This document shows, piece after piece, positions 26,129 through 34,552 of a DNA stretch of 52,558 nucleotides; positions within the stretch are counted from its first letter, which is position 1, and each line of letters starts with the position of its first letter. The notes beneath the pieces were generated by a model, which saw only the letters and a program-made list of their open reading frames with translations, searched no databases and was not told the origin of the DNA. The stretch covers positions 1-52,558 of the forward strand of contig JAFZPH010000052.1 of assembly GCA_017550405.1 (NCBI GenBank), read 5' to 3'. The stretch comes from Bacteroidales bacterium. GTDB lineage: Bacteria > Bacteroidota > Bacteroidia > Bacteroidales > P3. A program made the position numbers and the translations under genes.

Positions 26129-28714
26129 TTAACTGCATTTCGACCAGCCGCAGTTGGGGCAGCTCTTGCAGCCGCCGGTGTAGATGATCTTCCCTCCGCA
26201 GTCGGGACAGGTTTCGCCGGTCTCGGTGCCGTCCTTGATGTAGCGTTTCAGTGCACGGGCCACACCGTTGGACCAGGTGGTGATGCTATCGACGTCGAAG
26301 TTCAGTTTGCCGATGAGGTCCACCACGTTGGGGATGGGCATGCCGTGGCGCAGGATACCGCTGATGAGCTTGGCATAGTTCCAGTACTCTTTCTTGAACA
26401 TGCGCGAAAGGCCCTCCATGGTGACGTGGTAGCCGTCCTGGTCGAGGAATTGGAAGTCGTAGCGGGCGTGTTCGTCTCCTTTTTCTTTGACGCGTATCAC
26501 CCAGCCTTTCTCCACCCATTTGGGCAGGACGAAGTTCTCCGCACGTCCGGTGAAAATCTCGTAAGGACGGTGTTCGTACATGCCCACCACAGCAATCCAG
26601 TCCTCTTTCTCGTTCTTGAAACGGACCACCTCGGCCTCCAGTTTCTTGGGACGTTTGGGTGCCTTGTTCTCGTTGAACTCGTTGTCGTTGCAGTTCTTGT
26701 TCTCGCTTTTCGATACGAGTACACCGTGGCGCGACCCGTCGCGGTAGATGGTGCAGCCTTTGCAGCCCGATTCCCATGCCGTCTGATAGATTGTGCTTAC
26801 TATTTCCTCCGAAGTCTCTTTCGGGATGTTGACGGTGACGCTGATGGAATGGTCTACCCATTTCTGGATGGCTCCCTGCATTTTTACTTTGTTCACCCAG
26901 TCGATGTCGGCCGAGGTGGCTTTGTGGTAGGGCGATTCGGCGATGAGACGATCAAGTTCCTTGTCCTCCAGACTGTCGATTTGCTCTTTGGTGTACCCTT
27001 TCAGTTTCAGCCAATCGACAAACTTGGGATGCAGAACGTTGTATTCTTCAAAGTAGTCGCCGTTTTCGTCCTTGACCACTTTGTGTTTCGAGGTGTCTTT
27101 ATCGTTGGGGTTGATTTTCTTGCGGCGCTTATAGCTTACCAGGAACACCGGTTCGATGCCCGAAGTGGTCTGGGTGCAGATACTCACGGTGCCAGTGGGG
27201 GCGATGGTGAGCAGGGCGATGTTGCGGCGGCCGTTCTGCACCATCTCGGTGTAGAGTTTCGGGTCGGCCTCGGCCAGACGCTGGATGAAAGGATTCAGCT
27301 TCTCGCGGTTGGCGTCGTAGAGGGGGAAACTGCCGCGCTCTTTGGCCATGTTGACGGATGAGCCGTAAGCTGCGCAGGCGAGGGTGCGCTGCACCTTGAC
27401 AGCGAACTCGGTGGCTTCGTCGGTGCCGTAACGCAGACCCATGCCGGCTAGCATGTCACCCTCGGCGGTGATGCCCAAGCCGGTGCGGCGGCCTTCGAGG
27501 CATTTCATCTTGATGTTGAGCCACAGGTTGCGCTCCACGCTCTTGATGTCGTCGCCCTCGGGGTCGCTGTCGATCTTGGCCAGAATCTTGTTCACCTTCT
27601 CCAGCTCAAGGTCGATGAGGTCGTCCATGAGGCGTTGCGCCTTGGCGATATGGTCGCGGAACTTGTCGAAATTGAAGCTGGCTTCGGGGGTGAAGGGATT
27701 GTCCACATAACTGTACAGGTTTACGGCTATCAGACGGCAGCTGTCGTAAGGGCACAGCGGAATCTCGCCGCAGGGGTTGGTGGAGACGGTGCGGTAGCCG
27801 AAGTCGGCATAGCAGTCGGGCACGCTCTCGCGTAGGATGGTGTCCCAGAACAGCACGCCGGGCTCTGCCGAGGCCCAGGCGTTGTGGATGATTTTGTTCC
27901 ACAGCTTGCGGGCATCAATCTCCTGACGCACCAACGGATTGGGCGAGTCTACAGGGTATTGCTGCACGAACGGCTTGCCGTCGCGCACACACCGCATAAA
28001 CTCATCCGTAATCTTCACGCTCACATTGGCACCCGTAATCTTGCCCTGCTCCAGCTTGGCGTCGATAAACTGCTCGGCATTGGGGTGTTTGATGCTGATG
28101 CTCAGCATCAGCGCTCCGCGACGGCCGCCCTGTGCCACCTCGCGGGTGGTGTTGCTGTATCGCTCCATGAAGGGGACAATGCCTGTGGAGGTGAGGGCGC
28201 TGTTCTTCACCGGGCTGCCGGCAGGACGTATATGGGTCAGGTCGTGTCCCACACCGCCGCGACGTTTCATCAGCTGCACCTGCTCCTGGTCTATCTTCAT
28301 GATGCCGCCATACGAGTCGCTGGCACCGCTGTTGCCTATCACAAAGCAGTTCGACAGCGACACCACCTGGAAATCGTTGCCGATGCCCGACATGGGGCTG
28401 CCCTGTGGAATGACATAGCGGAAATCTTTCAGCAACTCATAGATGGTCTCCTCCGACATGGGATTGGGGTAGTTGCGCTCGATGCGGGCAAACTCCGACG
28501 CCAGACGGTGGTGCATCATGTCGGGGTTCAGCTCGTATATCTTGTCGTCGTCGCGCAGGGCATATTTATTCATCCATACATTGGCTGCAAGTTCGTCGCC
28601 GCCAAAGTATTCGATGGACGATTTCATAATCTCATCAGGCTTGTATTGTGTATATGTCTTCGGCCTAATGTGTTGATTATCACTACCAAAATCTAAAAAC
28701 ATGTCGGACTGCAT
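26129..28714 (-). CDS. nrdJ: Adenosylcobalamin-dependent (class II) ribonucleotide reductase
   Basis: This 861-aa enzyme reduces ribonucleotides to deoxyribonucleotides using a radical generated from adenosylcobalamin, so it works with or without oxygen. The signatures seen are SLSNCFVIG with Cys123, RRGGVGHDLTHIRPAGSPV (151-169), NPCGEIPL with the likely thiyl radical Cys315 plus Asn313 and Glu317, and Cys326. The 123/315/326 spacing matches the redox pair and radical Cys of characterised NrdJ enzymes. The C-terminus carries the TSCPD-type region (GMPIPNVVDLIGKL) and a zinc-ribbon-like tail, CPDCGGKI ... CKSCPNCGWSKC, expected to pass electrons from thioredoxin. It is a single-gene unit with its own terminator. 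A weak -7 box (TACTTTAG on the minus strand, 28791-28784) may be its promoter. It makes the cell B12-dependent. Confidence 0.95.
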   Translation of the reverse strand: MQSDMFLDFGSDNQHIRPKTYTQYKPDEIMKSSIEYFGGDELAANVWMNKYALRDDDKIYELNPDMMHHRLASEFARIERNYPNPMSEETIYELLKDFRYVIPQGSPMSGIGNDFQVVSLSNCFVIGNSGASDSYGGIMKIDQEQVQLMKRRGGVGHDLTHIRPAGSPVKNSALTSTGIVPFMERYSNTTREVAQGGRRGALMLSISIKHPNAEQFIDAKLEQGKITGANVSVKITDEFMRCVRDGKPFVQQYPVDSPNPLVRQEIDARKLWNKIIHNAWASAEPGVLFWDTILRESVPDCYADFGYRTVSTNPCGEIPLCPYDSCRLIAVNLYSYVDNPFTPEASFNFDKFRDHIAKAQRLMDDLIDLELEKVNKILAKIDSDPEGDDIKSVERNLWLNIKMKCLEGRRTGLGITAEGDMLAGMGLRYGTDEATEFAVKVQRTLACAAYGSSVNMAKERGSFPLYDANREKLNPFIQRLAEADPKLYTEMVQNGRRNIALLTIAPTGTVSICTQTTSGIEPVFLVSYKRRKKINPNDKDTSKHKVVKDENGDYFEEYNVLHPKFVDWLKLKGYTKEQIDSLEDKELDRLIAESPYHKATSADIDWVNKVKMQGAIQKWVDHSISVTVNIPKETSEEIVSTIYQTAWESGCKGCTIYRDGSRHGVLVSKSENKNCNDNEFNENKAPKRPKKLEAEVVRFKNEKEDWIAVVGMYEHRPYEIFTGRAENFVLPKWVEKGWVIRVKEKGDEHARYDFQFLDQDGYHVTMEGLSRMFKKEYWNYAKLISGILRHGMPIPNVVDLIGKLNFDVDSITTWSNGVARALKRYIKDGTETGETCPDCGGKIIYTGGCKSCPNCGWSKCS

Positions 28715-28918
28715 GGGTGCTTTTCTTTATAAGTTTGACATTAACAAATGATTACCGCGATGGTGCTATTTTTTTTCAGACTGCTAAAGTACACAATACT
28801 TTTCTAATAACATGAAATGAGTTATCAACATCTGCCATGTGGAATGGATTATCAAGTTGTGGCACAATGTTTAATACGATAATAACGTGCAGGAAATCCA
28901 CAGTTCTGAAAAAAATCA

Positions 28919-28926
28919 TAATTTTG
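28919..28926 (+). promoter_or_regulatory. -7 box of the 152-aa lipoprotein gene
   Basis: TAATTTTG matches TAnnTTTG and lies 24 bases before the ATG at 28950, inside the longer open frame that begins at GTG 28887, so the shorter start is preferred. Confidence 0.55.
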
Positions 28927-28949
28927 CATCGTCAAATTGCAAAAGAAAT

Positions 28950-29408
28950 ATGAAGTATAGTACACTTTTTCCCCTTGCGGTGCTGGCAGCATCGGTGATG
29001 TCGGTAGCCTGCAATAATAATATCTCGAAAGAGAATGAAGAGGGTGTTGGCGAAGAGAACAACCAGAATAACTATGTCGAGTGGGACGAGGTATTCACTG
29101 ACAGCACATGCTGTTATGTGCTGTGTGTAAAGAAAGAGGGCGACACGGTGATTCGGTTTGACTACCGGGTAGATGAGGGTGGCACATGGCGTCGTAGTAT
29201 CAGCGGCACAGCGGTGAACAAGTACGGCTGGTTGGCCTGTGAGTTTATCGAATGTGGAGGCGGCACCCTCATTCCGGCGGACGAATACTGGTGGGAGGAC
29301 AGTGTTTCCCTCGGCATCCGCATCGGGATGAATGGTGCCCATTGCGCAGAGGTGCGGTCGGAAAGCGAGCGGTGGAACTCGCCCATGCTGTATCATTTTG
29401 AGATATAG
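28950..29408 (+). CDS. Small lipoprotein of unknown function (152 aa)
   Basis: From ATG 28950 the product starts MKYSTLFPLAVLAASVMSVAC, a lipoprotein signal with Cys at 21, followed by an acidic, Asn-rich linker (NNNISKENEEGVGEENNQNN). The mature domain is about 110 residues of beta-type sequence (CCYVLCVKKEGDTVIRFDYR, GTAVNKYGWLACEFIECGG, HCAEVRSESERW) with several Cys. I know no family for it. It is transcribed divergently from the ribonucleotide reductase gene and stands alone, 263 bases before hsdM. Confidence 0.55.
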   Translation: MKYSTLFPLAVLAASVMSVACNNNISKENEEGVGEENNQNNYVEWDEVFTDSTCCYVLCVKKEGDTVIRFDYRVDEGGTWRRSISGTAVNKYGWLACEFIECGGGTLIPADEYWWEDSVSLGIRIGMNGAHCAEVRSESERWNSPMLYHFEI

Positions 29409-29432
29409 TGTGGCTGTCGGACGTGCGTCGAA

Positions 29433-29550
29433 GGACCGCCGAAGGTTCGTAGAAGGGACATAGAAGGAGACCGGAATAAATCGAATTGTGGAAAATGTGA
29501 TTCTTGATGTTATTTTTGGTCGAAAAATGTGATTTTTTGATATAATTTTT
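29433..29550 (+). repeat. Long repeat, copy A (upstream of hsdM)
   Basis: Positions 29481-29550 match 37473-37542 at 67 of 70 bases; weaker similarity extends left to about 29433. Each copy has two imperfect tandem units of about 31 bases around AAAATGTGATT.TTGAT. Left of it both copies keep a short coding-like end, ...CGCCG...GTAGAA.GGACATAG, the last codons of the fic-like fragment seen in copy B. Copy A lies just before the hsdM promoter. Confidence 0.85.
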
Positions 29551-29578
29551 AAAAGGTCTCCAATTGAAAAATTAATTG

Positions 29579-29586
29579 TATCTTTG
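29579..29586 (+). promoter_or_regulatory. -7 box of the type I restriction operon
   Basis: TATCTTTG, a full consensus match, is followed by a leader of about 80 bases to the hsdM ATG at 29672. It lies 29 bases after repeat copy A. Confidence 0.65.
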
Positions 29587-29671
29587 CAAAATGAAAACAA
29601 GATAACAGGTTTGCTTGCAAAAGTTGTCCTATTATTTGAAAAAAACAAAAAAGAAGTACTGATAGAATAGT

Positions 29672-31234
29672 ATGGCCAAACAAAATACTACAAAGCAATC
29701 TAAAACGATGGAAGCGGCTCTGTGGGAGTCGTGCAACAAACTGCGCGGCGCTGTCGAGCCTGCCGAATACAAGCATGTGGTACTGAGTCTTATCTTCCTC
29801 AAATATGCCGGCGACCGCTTCGAGCAACGCATGCAGGAACTCATAGCGCAAGGACTGAAAGAGTATGTCGATACAGTAGAGTTCTACACAGCTGAAAATG
29901 TGTTCTACCTACCCGAGAAATGCCGCTGGTCGTACATCATGGAGAACGCCAAGCAGTCCAATATCTTCCAGATTATCGACGACGCGCTCATTGACATCGA
30001 GAAGAAGAACAAGCAGCTGGAGGGTGCCCTGCCCTACAACTACTATTCCAACCTCGGCTTGGACAAGACCAAGTTCGCCTCGCTGCTGGATGAAATTAAC
30101 AAGCTGGACACCGTCGCCGATGCCGAGAACGACCTTATCGGCCGCGTGTATGAATATTTCCTTGGCAAGTTCGCCATCGCCGAGGGAAAAGGTAAGGGCG
30201 AATACTACACGCCCAAGTCGATTGTCAACCTCATCGCCGAACTTATCGAACCCTACGACGGCAAGATTTACGACCCCTGTTGTGGCTCGGGCGGTATGTT
30301 CGTGCAGTCGATGAAGTTCGTCAAGGCTCATCACGGCAACATGAAGAACGTGAGCGTATATGGCCAGGAAAACACTAACACTACCTTCAAGCTGGCGCGT
30401 ATGAACCTCGCCATCCGGGGCATCTCGGCCGACATCCGGCAAGGCGACACCTTCCACAACGACCACCATCCCGACCTCAAGGCCGACTACATCATGGCCA
30501 ATCCGCCCTTCAACCAGAAGGACTGGCGCGAGACCAACCAACTCACCTCCGACCCACGTTGGAGCAACTACGACACTCCGCCCACCTCCAACGCCAACTA
30601 CGGCTGGATATTGAATATATTATCAAAGCTCTCCACCCGTGGTGTGGCGGGCTTCCTTCTTGCCAACGGTGCGCTGAGTGCTGACGGCACCGAGTTGGCC
30701 ATCCGTCAGAAACTCATCGAGAACGACAAGGTGGAAGCCATCATCATCCTGCCGCGCAACATGTTCTACTCCACCGACATCAGCGTCACGCTTTGGATAC
30801 TGAACAACAACAAGAAAGCCCGTGTGGAGACCAAGAACGGCGAGGAGGTACACTACCGCGACCGCGAGGGCGAAGTCCTCTTCCTCGACCTGCGTCAGGT
30901 TGGCGAACCCTTCGAGAAGAAATACATCCAGTTCTCGCCTGAGCAGATACGTGAAATCGCAGATACCTACCACAACTGGCAGTGTGCCGGCTATGAGCAG
31001 ACCTACCACAATGAACCCGAATATTGCTATTCCGCCACACGTAAAGAGATTGAGCAGAAAGGCTACAGTCTCGTCCCCAGCAAGTACATCGAGTTCCGCA
31101 ACCGCGACGAGCAGATAGACTTCGACACCAAGATGCGGGAACTGCAAACCGACCTCCGCGACCTGCTCCAGCAGGAGGAAGAAAGCACGAAAGACTTGAA
31201 AGTTTTGTTTGAAAAACTTGGTTATTCATTATAA
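29672..31234 (+). CDS. hsdM: Type I restriction-modification system, methyltransferase subunit
   Basis: The 520-aa protein is the N6-adenine methyltransferase of a type I system; with HsdS it methylates the recognition site, and with HsdR added it restricts unmodified DNA. The N-terminal HsdM domain spans about residues 10-150 (WESCNKLRGAVEPAEYKHVV, LIFLKYAGDRFEQR). The catalytic domain has GKGEYYTPKSIV, the AdoMet-binding DPCCGSGGMF (201-210) and the N6-adenine motif NPPF (277-280). The C-terminal GYSLVPSKYIEF is typical. The length is normal and all motifs are intact. It opens the operon; instead of hsdS, a DUF1016 gene follows after 16 bases. Confidence 0.96.
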   Translation: MAKQNTTKQSKTMEAALWESCNKLRGAVEPAEYKHVVLSLIFLKYAGDRFEQRMQELIAQGLKEYVDTVEFYTAENVFYLPEKCRWSYIMENAKQSNIFQIIDDALIDIEKKNKQLEGALPYNYYSNLGLDKTKFASLLDEINKLDTVADAENDLIGRVYEYFLGKFAIAEGKGKGEYYTPKSIVNLIAELIEPYDGKIYDPCCGSGGMFVQSMKFVKAHHGNMKNVSVYGQENTNTTFKLARMNLAIRGISADIRQGDTFHNDHHPDLKADYIMANPPFNQKDWRETNQLTSDPRWSNYDTPPTSNANYGWILNILSKLSTRGVAGFLLANGALSADGTELAIRQKLIENDKVEAIIILPRNMFYSTDISVTLWILNNNKKARVETKNGEEVHYRDREGEVLFLDLRQVGEPFEKKYIQFSPEQIREIADTYHNWQCAGYEQTYHNEPEYCYSATRKEIEQKGYSLVPSKYIEFRNRDEQIDFDTKMRELQTDLRDLLQQEEESTKDLKVLFEKLGYSL

Positions 31235-31249
31235 TAATATTCAAAGACG

Positions 31250-32404
31250 ATGTCAATTATCACATCAGAATATAAGGATTGGATTGGCGAGCTGAAGCAA
31301 CGAATCCGTCAGAGCCAGATAAAGGCGGCAGTCAAGGTGAACACCGAGTTGTTGCAGCTCTATTGGAAGTTGGGTGGTGAGATTGTAGAGAAACAACAAA
31401 ATGCTCAATGGGGCGATGGCTTCCTAAAACAACTCAGCGCGGATTTGATGGCGGAGTTTCCGGAAATGAAAGGGTTCTCACTCCGTAATTTGGAAAGAAT
31501 ACGAAATTTGTATCTTTTTTATTACGAACACTATACAATTACGGCACAAGCTGTGCCGCAATTTGGAAATGCGAATCGCAAACGAGTTGTTGTCAAAATA
31601 GACGCAGTAACAACGAAACAACCTGCCTCACAATTGGGAAACGGAATTCGGGCACAAGTTGTGCCGCAATTGGCAGAATCCTTTTTCTCTGTTCCCTGGG
31701 GCCATCATATTCTCATTATGCAACGCTGCAAGGAAATGGACAAGGCCCTGTTCTATATACATAAGACGGTGGAGAACAACTGGAGCCGTTCTGTTCTTGA
31801 TTGGCAAATTGACAGCAACCTCTTTGAACGAGAAGGCAAGGCTGTCAGTACTTTTTCACTCACTCTTCCAAAACCTCAGAGCGACCTCGCTCAACAGATT
31901 ACCAAAGACCCATACATAATTGATATTATGGGTGTCCGTCAGGAAATGCAGGAGCGGGAGCTGGAAGCACATTTAGACAAACACATCTCGCAATATCTTC
32001 TGGAACTTGGCAAAGGATTTACCTATTATGGCCATCAAATCCAGTTGAAAGTCGGGGATGAAACATTTTATATTGACCAGTTGTTCTATCACGTCCGACT
32101 GCATTGTTATGTTGTGGTAGAACTAAAGGCAACTGTCTTCAAGCCCGAACATATTGGACAACTTAACTTTTATGTCAATGCAGTTAATGCGTTGATGCGT
32201 ACCGAAGGCGACAACCCCACCATAGGACTGTTGATTTGCAAGGATAAAAACGATGTGGTGGCCGAATACACCTTGCAAAGTGTCAATTCGCCGATTGGAG
32301 TGTCGTCAATGAAGATTTACGATCAGCTGACTACCGAATACAAGTCTGCATTGCCGACAACTGAAGAAATCGAGGCCGAAATAAGAAGTATGGGATCACG
32401 ATGA
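31250..32404 (+). CDS. DUF1016 PDDEXK nuclease-family protein, first copy
   Basis: The 384-aa product has an N-terminal DUF1016 helical domain (about 5-95: YKDWIGELKQRIRQSQIKAA, LYWKLGGEIVEKQ, FSLRNLERIRNLYLFY) and a C-terminal PDDEXK-type nuclease domain with Asp276 in YIDQLFYH and Glu291/Lys293 in VVVELKAT. Between them (about 97-143) lies a linker with two copies of an AQ.VPQ motif coded by small palindromes. The family (YhcG-like) is frequent inside Bacteroidetes type I loci, but its exact role there is not established; a DNA nuclease or an assembly partner is likely. It shares its family with the gene at 38885-40090 but is clearly divergent from it. Confidence 0.88.
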   Translation: MSIITSEYKDWIGELKQRIRQSQIKAAVKVNTELLQLYWKLGGEIVEKQQNAQWGDGFLKQLSADLMAEFPEMKGFSLRNLERIRNLYLFYYEHYTITAQAVPQFGNANRKRVVVKIDAVTTKQPASQLGNGIRAQVVPQLAESFFSVPWGHHILIMQRCKEMDKALFYIHKTVENNWSRSVLDWQIDSNLFEREGKAVSTFSLTLPKPQSDLAQQITKDPYIIDIMGVRQEMQERELEAHLDKHISQYLLELGKGFTYYGHQIQLKVGDETFYIDQLFYHVRLHCYVVVELKATVFKPEHIGQLNFYVNAVNALMRTEGDNPTIGLLICKDKNDVVAEYTLQSVNSPIGVSSMKIYDQLTTEYKSALPTTEEIEAEIRSMGSR

Positions 32405-32410
32405 AACATA

Positions 32411-32453
32411 TTCCAATTCTTTCCAATTTTGAAAATATTGGAAAGAATTGGAA
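32411..32453 (+). promoter_or_regulatory. Nested palindromic operator or hairpin before the metallophosphoesterase gene
   Basis: TTCCAATTCTTTCCAAT (32411-32427) is followed after 9 bases by its perfect 17-bp complement (32437-32453). Each arm holds two copies of the heptamer TTCCAAT, so four half-sites are set around one centre. It starts 7 bases after the stop codon of the DUF1016 gene and ends 9 bases before a -7 box, where a repressor would block RNA polymerase. Confidence 0.65.
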
Positions 32454-32462
32454 AACTTTTTG

Positions 32463-32470
32463 TATCTTTG
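32463..32470 (+). promoter_or_regulatory. -7 box of the metallophosphoesterase gene
   Basis: TATCTTTG lies 23 bases before ATG 32494, inside the longer open frame that begins at 32401. The gene thus has its own promoter within the operon, overlapped upstream by the palindrome at 32411-32453. Confidence 0.65.
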
Positions 32471-32493
32471 CACTTGTAAACAATTCAATAAGT

Positions 32494-33342
32494 ATGACAG
32501 AACGGGAAAACATACATCAGGAACAAACACTCAAAGGTGTCTCAGACACACCTTTAGATTTGCGCATCCAGTATGTCAGTGACCTTCATTTGGAGTTCCC
32601 GCAAAATCGTCAATGGATTGCAAAACATCCTCTTGAAGTAACAGGGGATATTCTGCTTGTTGCTGGAGATACCGCATACCTTGATTTGCCGGATTCGAAA
32701 AGTGACACATATTCAGCGTACCAATTCTGGGATTGGGCGAGCAAGAATTACAGCCAGGTTATTGTATGCTTGGGCAACCACGACTTCTACGGATACTATG
32801 ACCTTGCCACTATGCCGAGCGGCTTTTGTAAAGAAATTCGGCACAATGTGCATGCATACTACAACAGCGTAGTACACCTTGACAGCATAGATATAATCGT
32901 GTCAACATTATGGTCGAAGATAAAACCGTTTGATGCGTATATGACAGAACGGAATGTCAGCGACTTCTATCGCATCAAATATAATGGACACCGGCTGACA
33001 GCAGATGATTTCAACCTTGAACACGAGCGTTGCCTCTCATTCATCCAACAGACTGTTTCTGAGAGTGACGCAGAAAAGATCATCGTTGTCACGCACCACG
33101 TCCCCACACAATTATGCACAGCAGCAGAATTTCAAAACAGCCCTATAAATGGTGCCTTCACGGTGGAGTTGGGTGAGATTATAGCCGATAGCCATATTGA
33201 TTATTGGATATATGGTCACTCACACCGCAACATCAAAGCGCAAATAGGCGACACACTTATCATATCCAATCAGTTGGGCTACATCTCATCCAAGGAACAC
33301 TTGACAAATGGGTTTAGTCCATCGGCTATGATTGAACTATAA
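32494..33342 (+). CDS. Calcineurin-like metallophosphoesterase
   Basis: From ATG 32494 the product is 282 aa and has the full set of metal-binding motifs: SDLHLEF (Asp30, His32), VAGDTAYL (Gly58-Asp59), GNHDFYG (94-100), VTHHVP (His201/202) and YGHSHRN (241-247). These define a two-metal phosphoesterase active site. The substrate is unknown; related proteins cleave phosphodiesters in nucleotides or nucleic acids. The start follows from the promoter position, since the frame upstream of it is the palindromic operator. It lies between hsdM/DUF1016 and hsdS with its own promoter, so it is probably an inserted accessory gene of the defence locus. No signal peptide is present, so it is cytoplasmic. 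Confidence 0.85.
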   Translation: MTERENIHQEQTLKGVSDTPLDLRIQYVSDLHLEFPQNRQWIAKHPLEVTGDILLVAGDTAYLDLPDSKSDTYSAYQFWDWASKNYSQVIVCLGNHDFYGYYDLATMPSGFCKEIRHNVHAYYNSVVHLDSIDIIVSTLWSKIKPFDAYMTERNVSDFYRIKYNGHRLTADDFNLEHERCLSFIQQTVSESDAEKIIVVTHHVPTQLCTAAEFQNSPINGAFTVELGEIIADSHIDYWIYGHSHRNIKAQIGDTLIISNQLGYISSKEHLTNGFSPSAMIEL

Positions 33343-33413
33343 ATAAAGATAATGGCAAACAAAAGACAAAACCTTATAATTGTTGCAAAATTATAAAGAA
33401 TTATATAGAAACA

Positions 33414-34538
33414 ATGGCAACAGAATATCACAGATTAGGCAATTACATCCGCGAGGTGAATGTCCGCAACCGGGAGTTGAAGGTTACGGAGCCTATGGGC
33501 ATTAATATTGACAAACATTTTATGCCTTCAGTTGCTAATGTCATTGGAACAGACTTGTCCACATACAAACTTGTCTTCAAGAATCAGTTTGCCTGTAACC
33601 TGATGCACGTTGGACGGGATGAGAAGATTCCTATAGCAATGCAGACTGATGACAACCCTATCATTGTTTCGCCCGCCTATTTTGTGTTTGAGGTAACTAA
33701 AACGGGCGTGTTGTTGCCCAATTATCTTATGATGTGGTTCTGTCGTAAGGAGTTTGACCGCAATGCTTGGTTTTATACGGATGCGGATGTGCGTGGAGGC
33801 CTTGACAAGGAGGCTTTGATGGATATGCAACTTCCCGTTCCGAGCATTGAGCGGCAGCGGGAAATCGTGTCGGAATACGAGACACTGACGCGCCGCATAC
33901 GCCTCAACGAGCAGATGATTGAAAAACTCGAAGCCACCGCCCAAGCCCTCTACCGCCACACCTTCGTCGACAACATCGACAAACAAAACCTCCCCCAAGG
34001 CTGGCGAATTGGTTCCCTGTCCGAATTGGCAGACATAACAATGGGACAGTCCCCAGACGGTGAAACATACAATATGGAGGGCGAAGGAATAATCTTTTAT
34101 CAAGGAAGAGCTGATTTTGGGAACAGATTCCCAACACCGCGTGTTTACACGACAGATCCGACAAGATATGCAAAAGAAGGAGACATCCTACTTAGCGTAC
34201 GAGCTCCTGTTGGTGATATAAACATCGCACCACACGATTGTTGCATTGGTCGTGGCCTTGCTTCATTAAGAAGCAAGAATCATTGCCAAAGCTATTTATT
34301 CTATCAAATGCTGGAGTTGGAACAGGTCTTTACTATATCCGATGTTGATGGAACAGTATTTGGTAGTATTAATAAAGATGATTTGTACAATATTGGGGTA
34401 GTAATCCCAAATATACAGGGAATGTCTATGTTTGAAAAACAAGCATTTGTAATAGACAAAGAAATAAAACTAAAGGATAAAGAAATAAATATATTAACCG
34501 AATTGCTGTCTTTGCTATTGGCGAAGATAGGAAAGTAA
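33414..34538 (+). CDS. hsdS: Type I restriction-modification system, specificity subunit
   Basis: The 374-aa HsdS sets the DNA sequence recognised by the methyltransferase and restriction complex. It has two target-recognition domains (about 1-145 and 195-335), each followed by a conserved helical spacer: PSIERQREIVSEYETLTRRI (142-161) to LEATAQALYRHTFVD, and FEKQAFVIDKEIKLKD to LLSLLLAKIGK. It is full length. The first 200 residues are coded by DNA of ordinary composition, whereas the second half becomes A+T-rich like the next gene, suggesting exchange of the second recognition domain. An 8-bp inverted repeat TTATAATT/AATTATAA (33374-33396) lies 17 bases before its start. No second hsdS copy or invertible segment is visible. 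Confidence 0.94.
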   Translation: MATEYHRLGNYIREVNVRNRELKVTEPMGINIDKHFMPSVANVIGTDLSTYKLVFKNQFACNLMHVGRDEKIPIAMQTDDNPIIVSPAYFVFEVTKTGVLLPNYLMMWFCRKEFDRNAWFYTDADVRGGLDKEALMDMQLPVPSIERQREIVSEYETLTRRIRLNEQMIEKLEATAQALYRHTFVDNIDKQNLPQGWRIGSLSELADITMGQSPDGETYNMEGEGIIFYQGRADFGNRFPTPRVYTTDPTRYAKEGDILLSVRAPVGDINIAPHDCCIGRGLASLRSKNHCQSYLFYQMLELEQVFTISDVDGTVFGSINKDDLYNIGVVIPNIQGMSMFEKQAFVIDKEIKLKDKEINILTELLSLLLAKIGK

Positions 34539-34552
34539 AAAAGATAGAAAAA

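Noticed and set aside
28822..28856. Repeated TTATCAA upstream of nrdJ as an NrdR box
   Set aside because: Spacing is 27 bp and the sequence does not match the known NrdR box pattern; probably chance.
29481..29550. Tandem AAAATGTGATT units as a CRISPR array
   Set aside because: Only two or three imperfect units with no unique spacers and no cas genes.
32401..32493. Upstream extension of the phosphoesterase from ATG 32401
   Set aside because: The extra residues are coded by the palindromic operator and -7 box; transcription starts after them.
33414..34538. Phase-variable hsdS shuffling
   Set aside because: Only one hsdS, no recombinase gene and no inverted copies of its segments are in the window.
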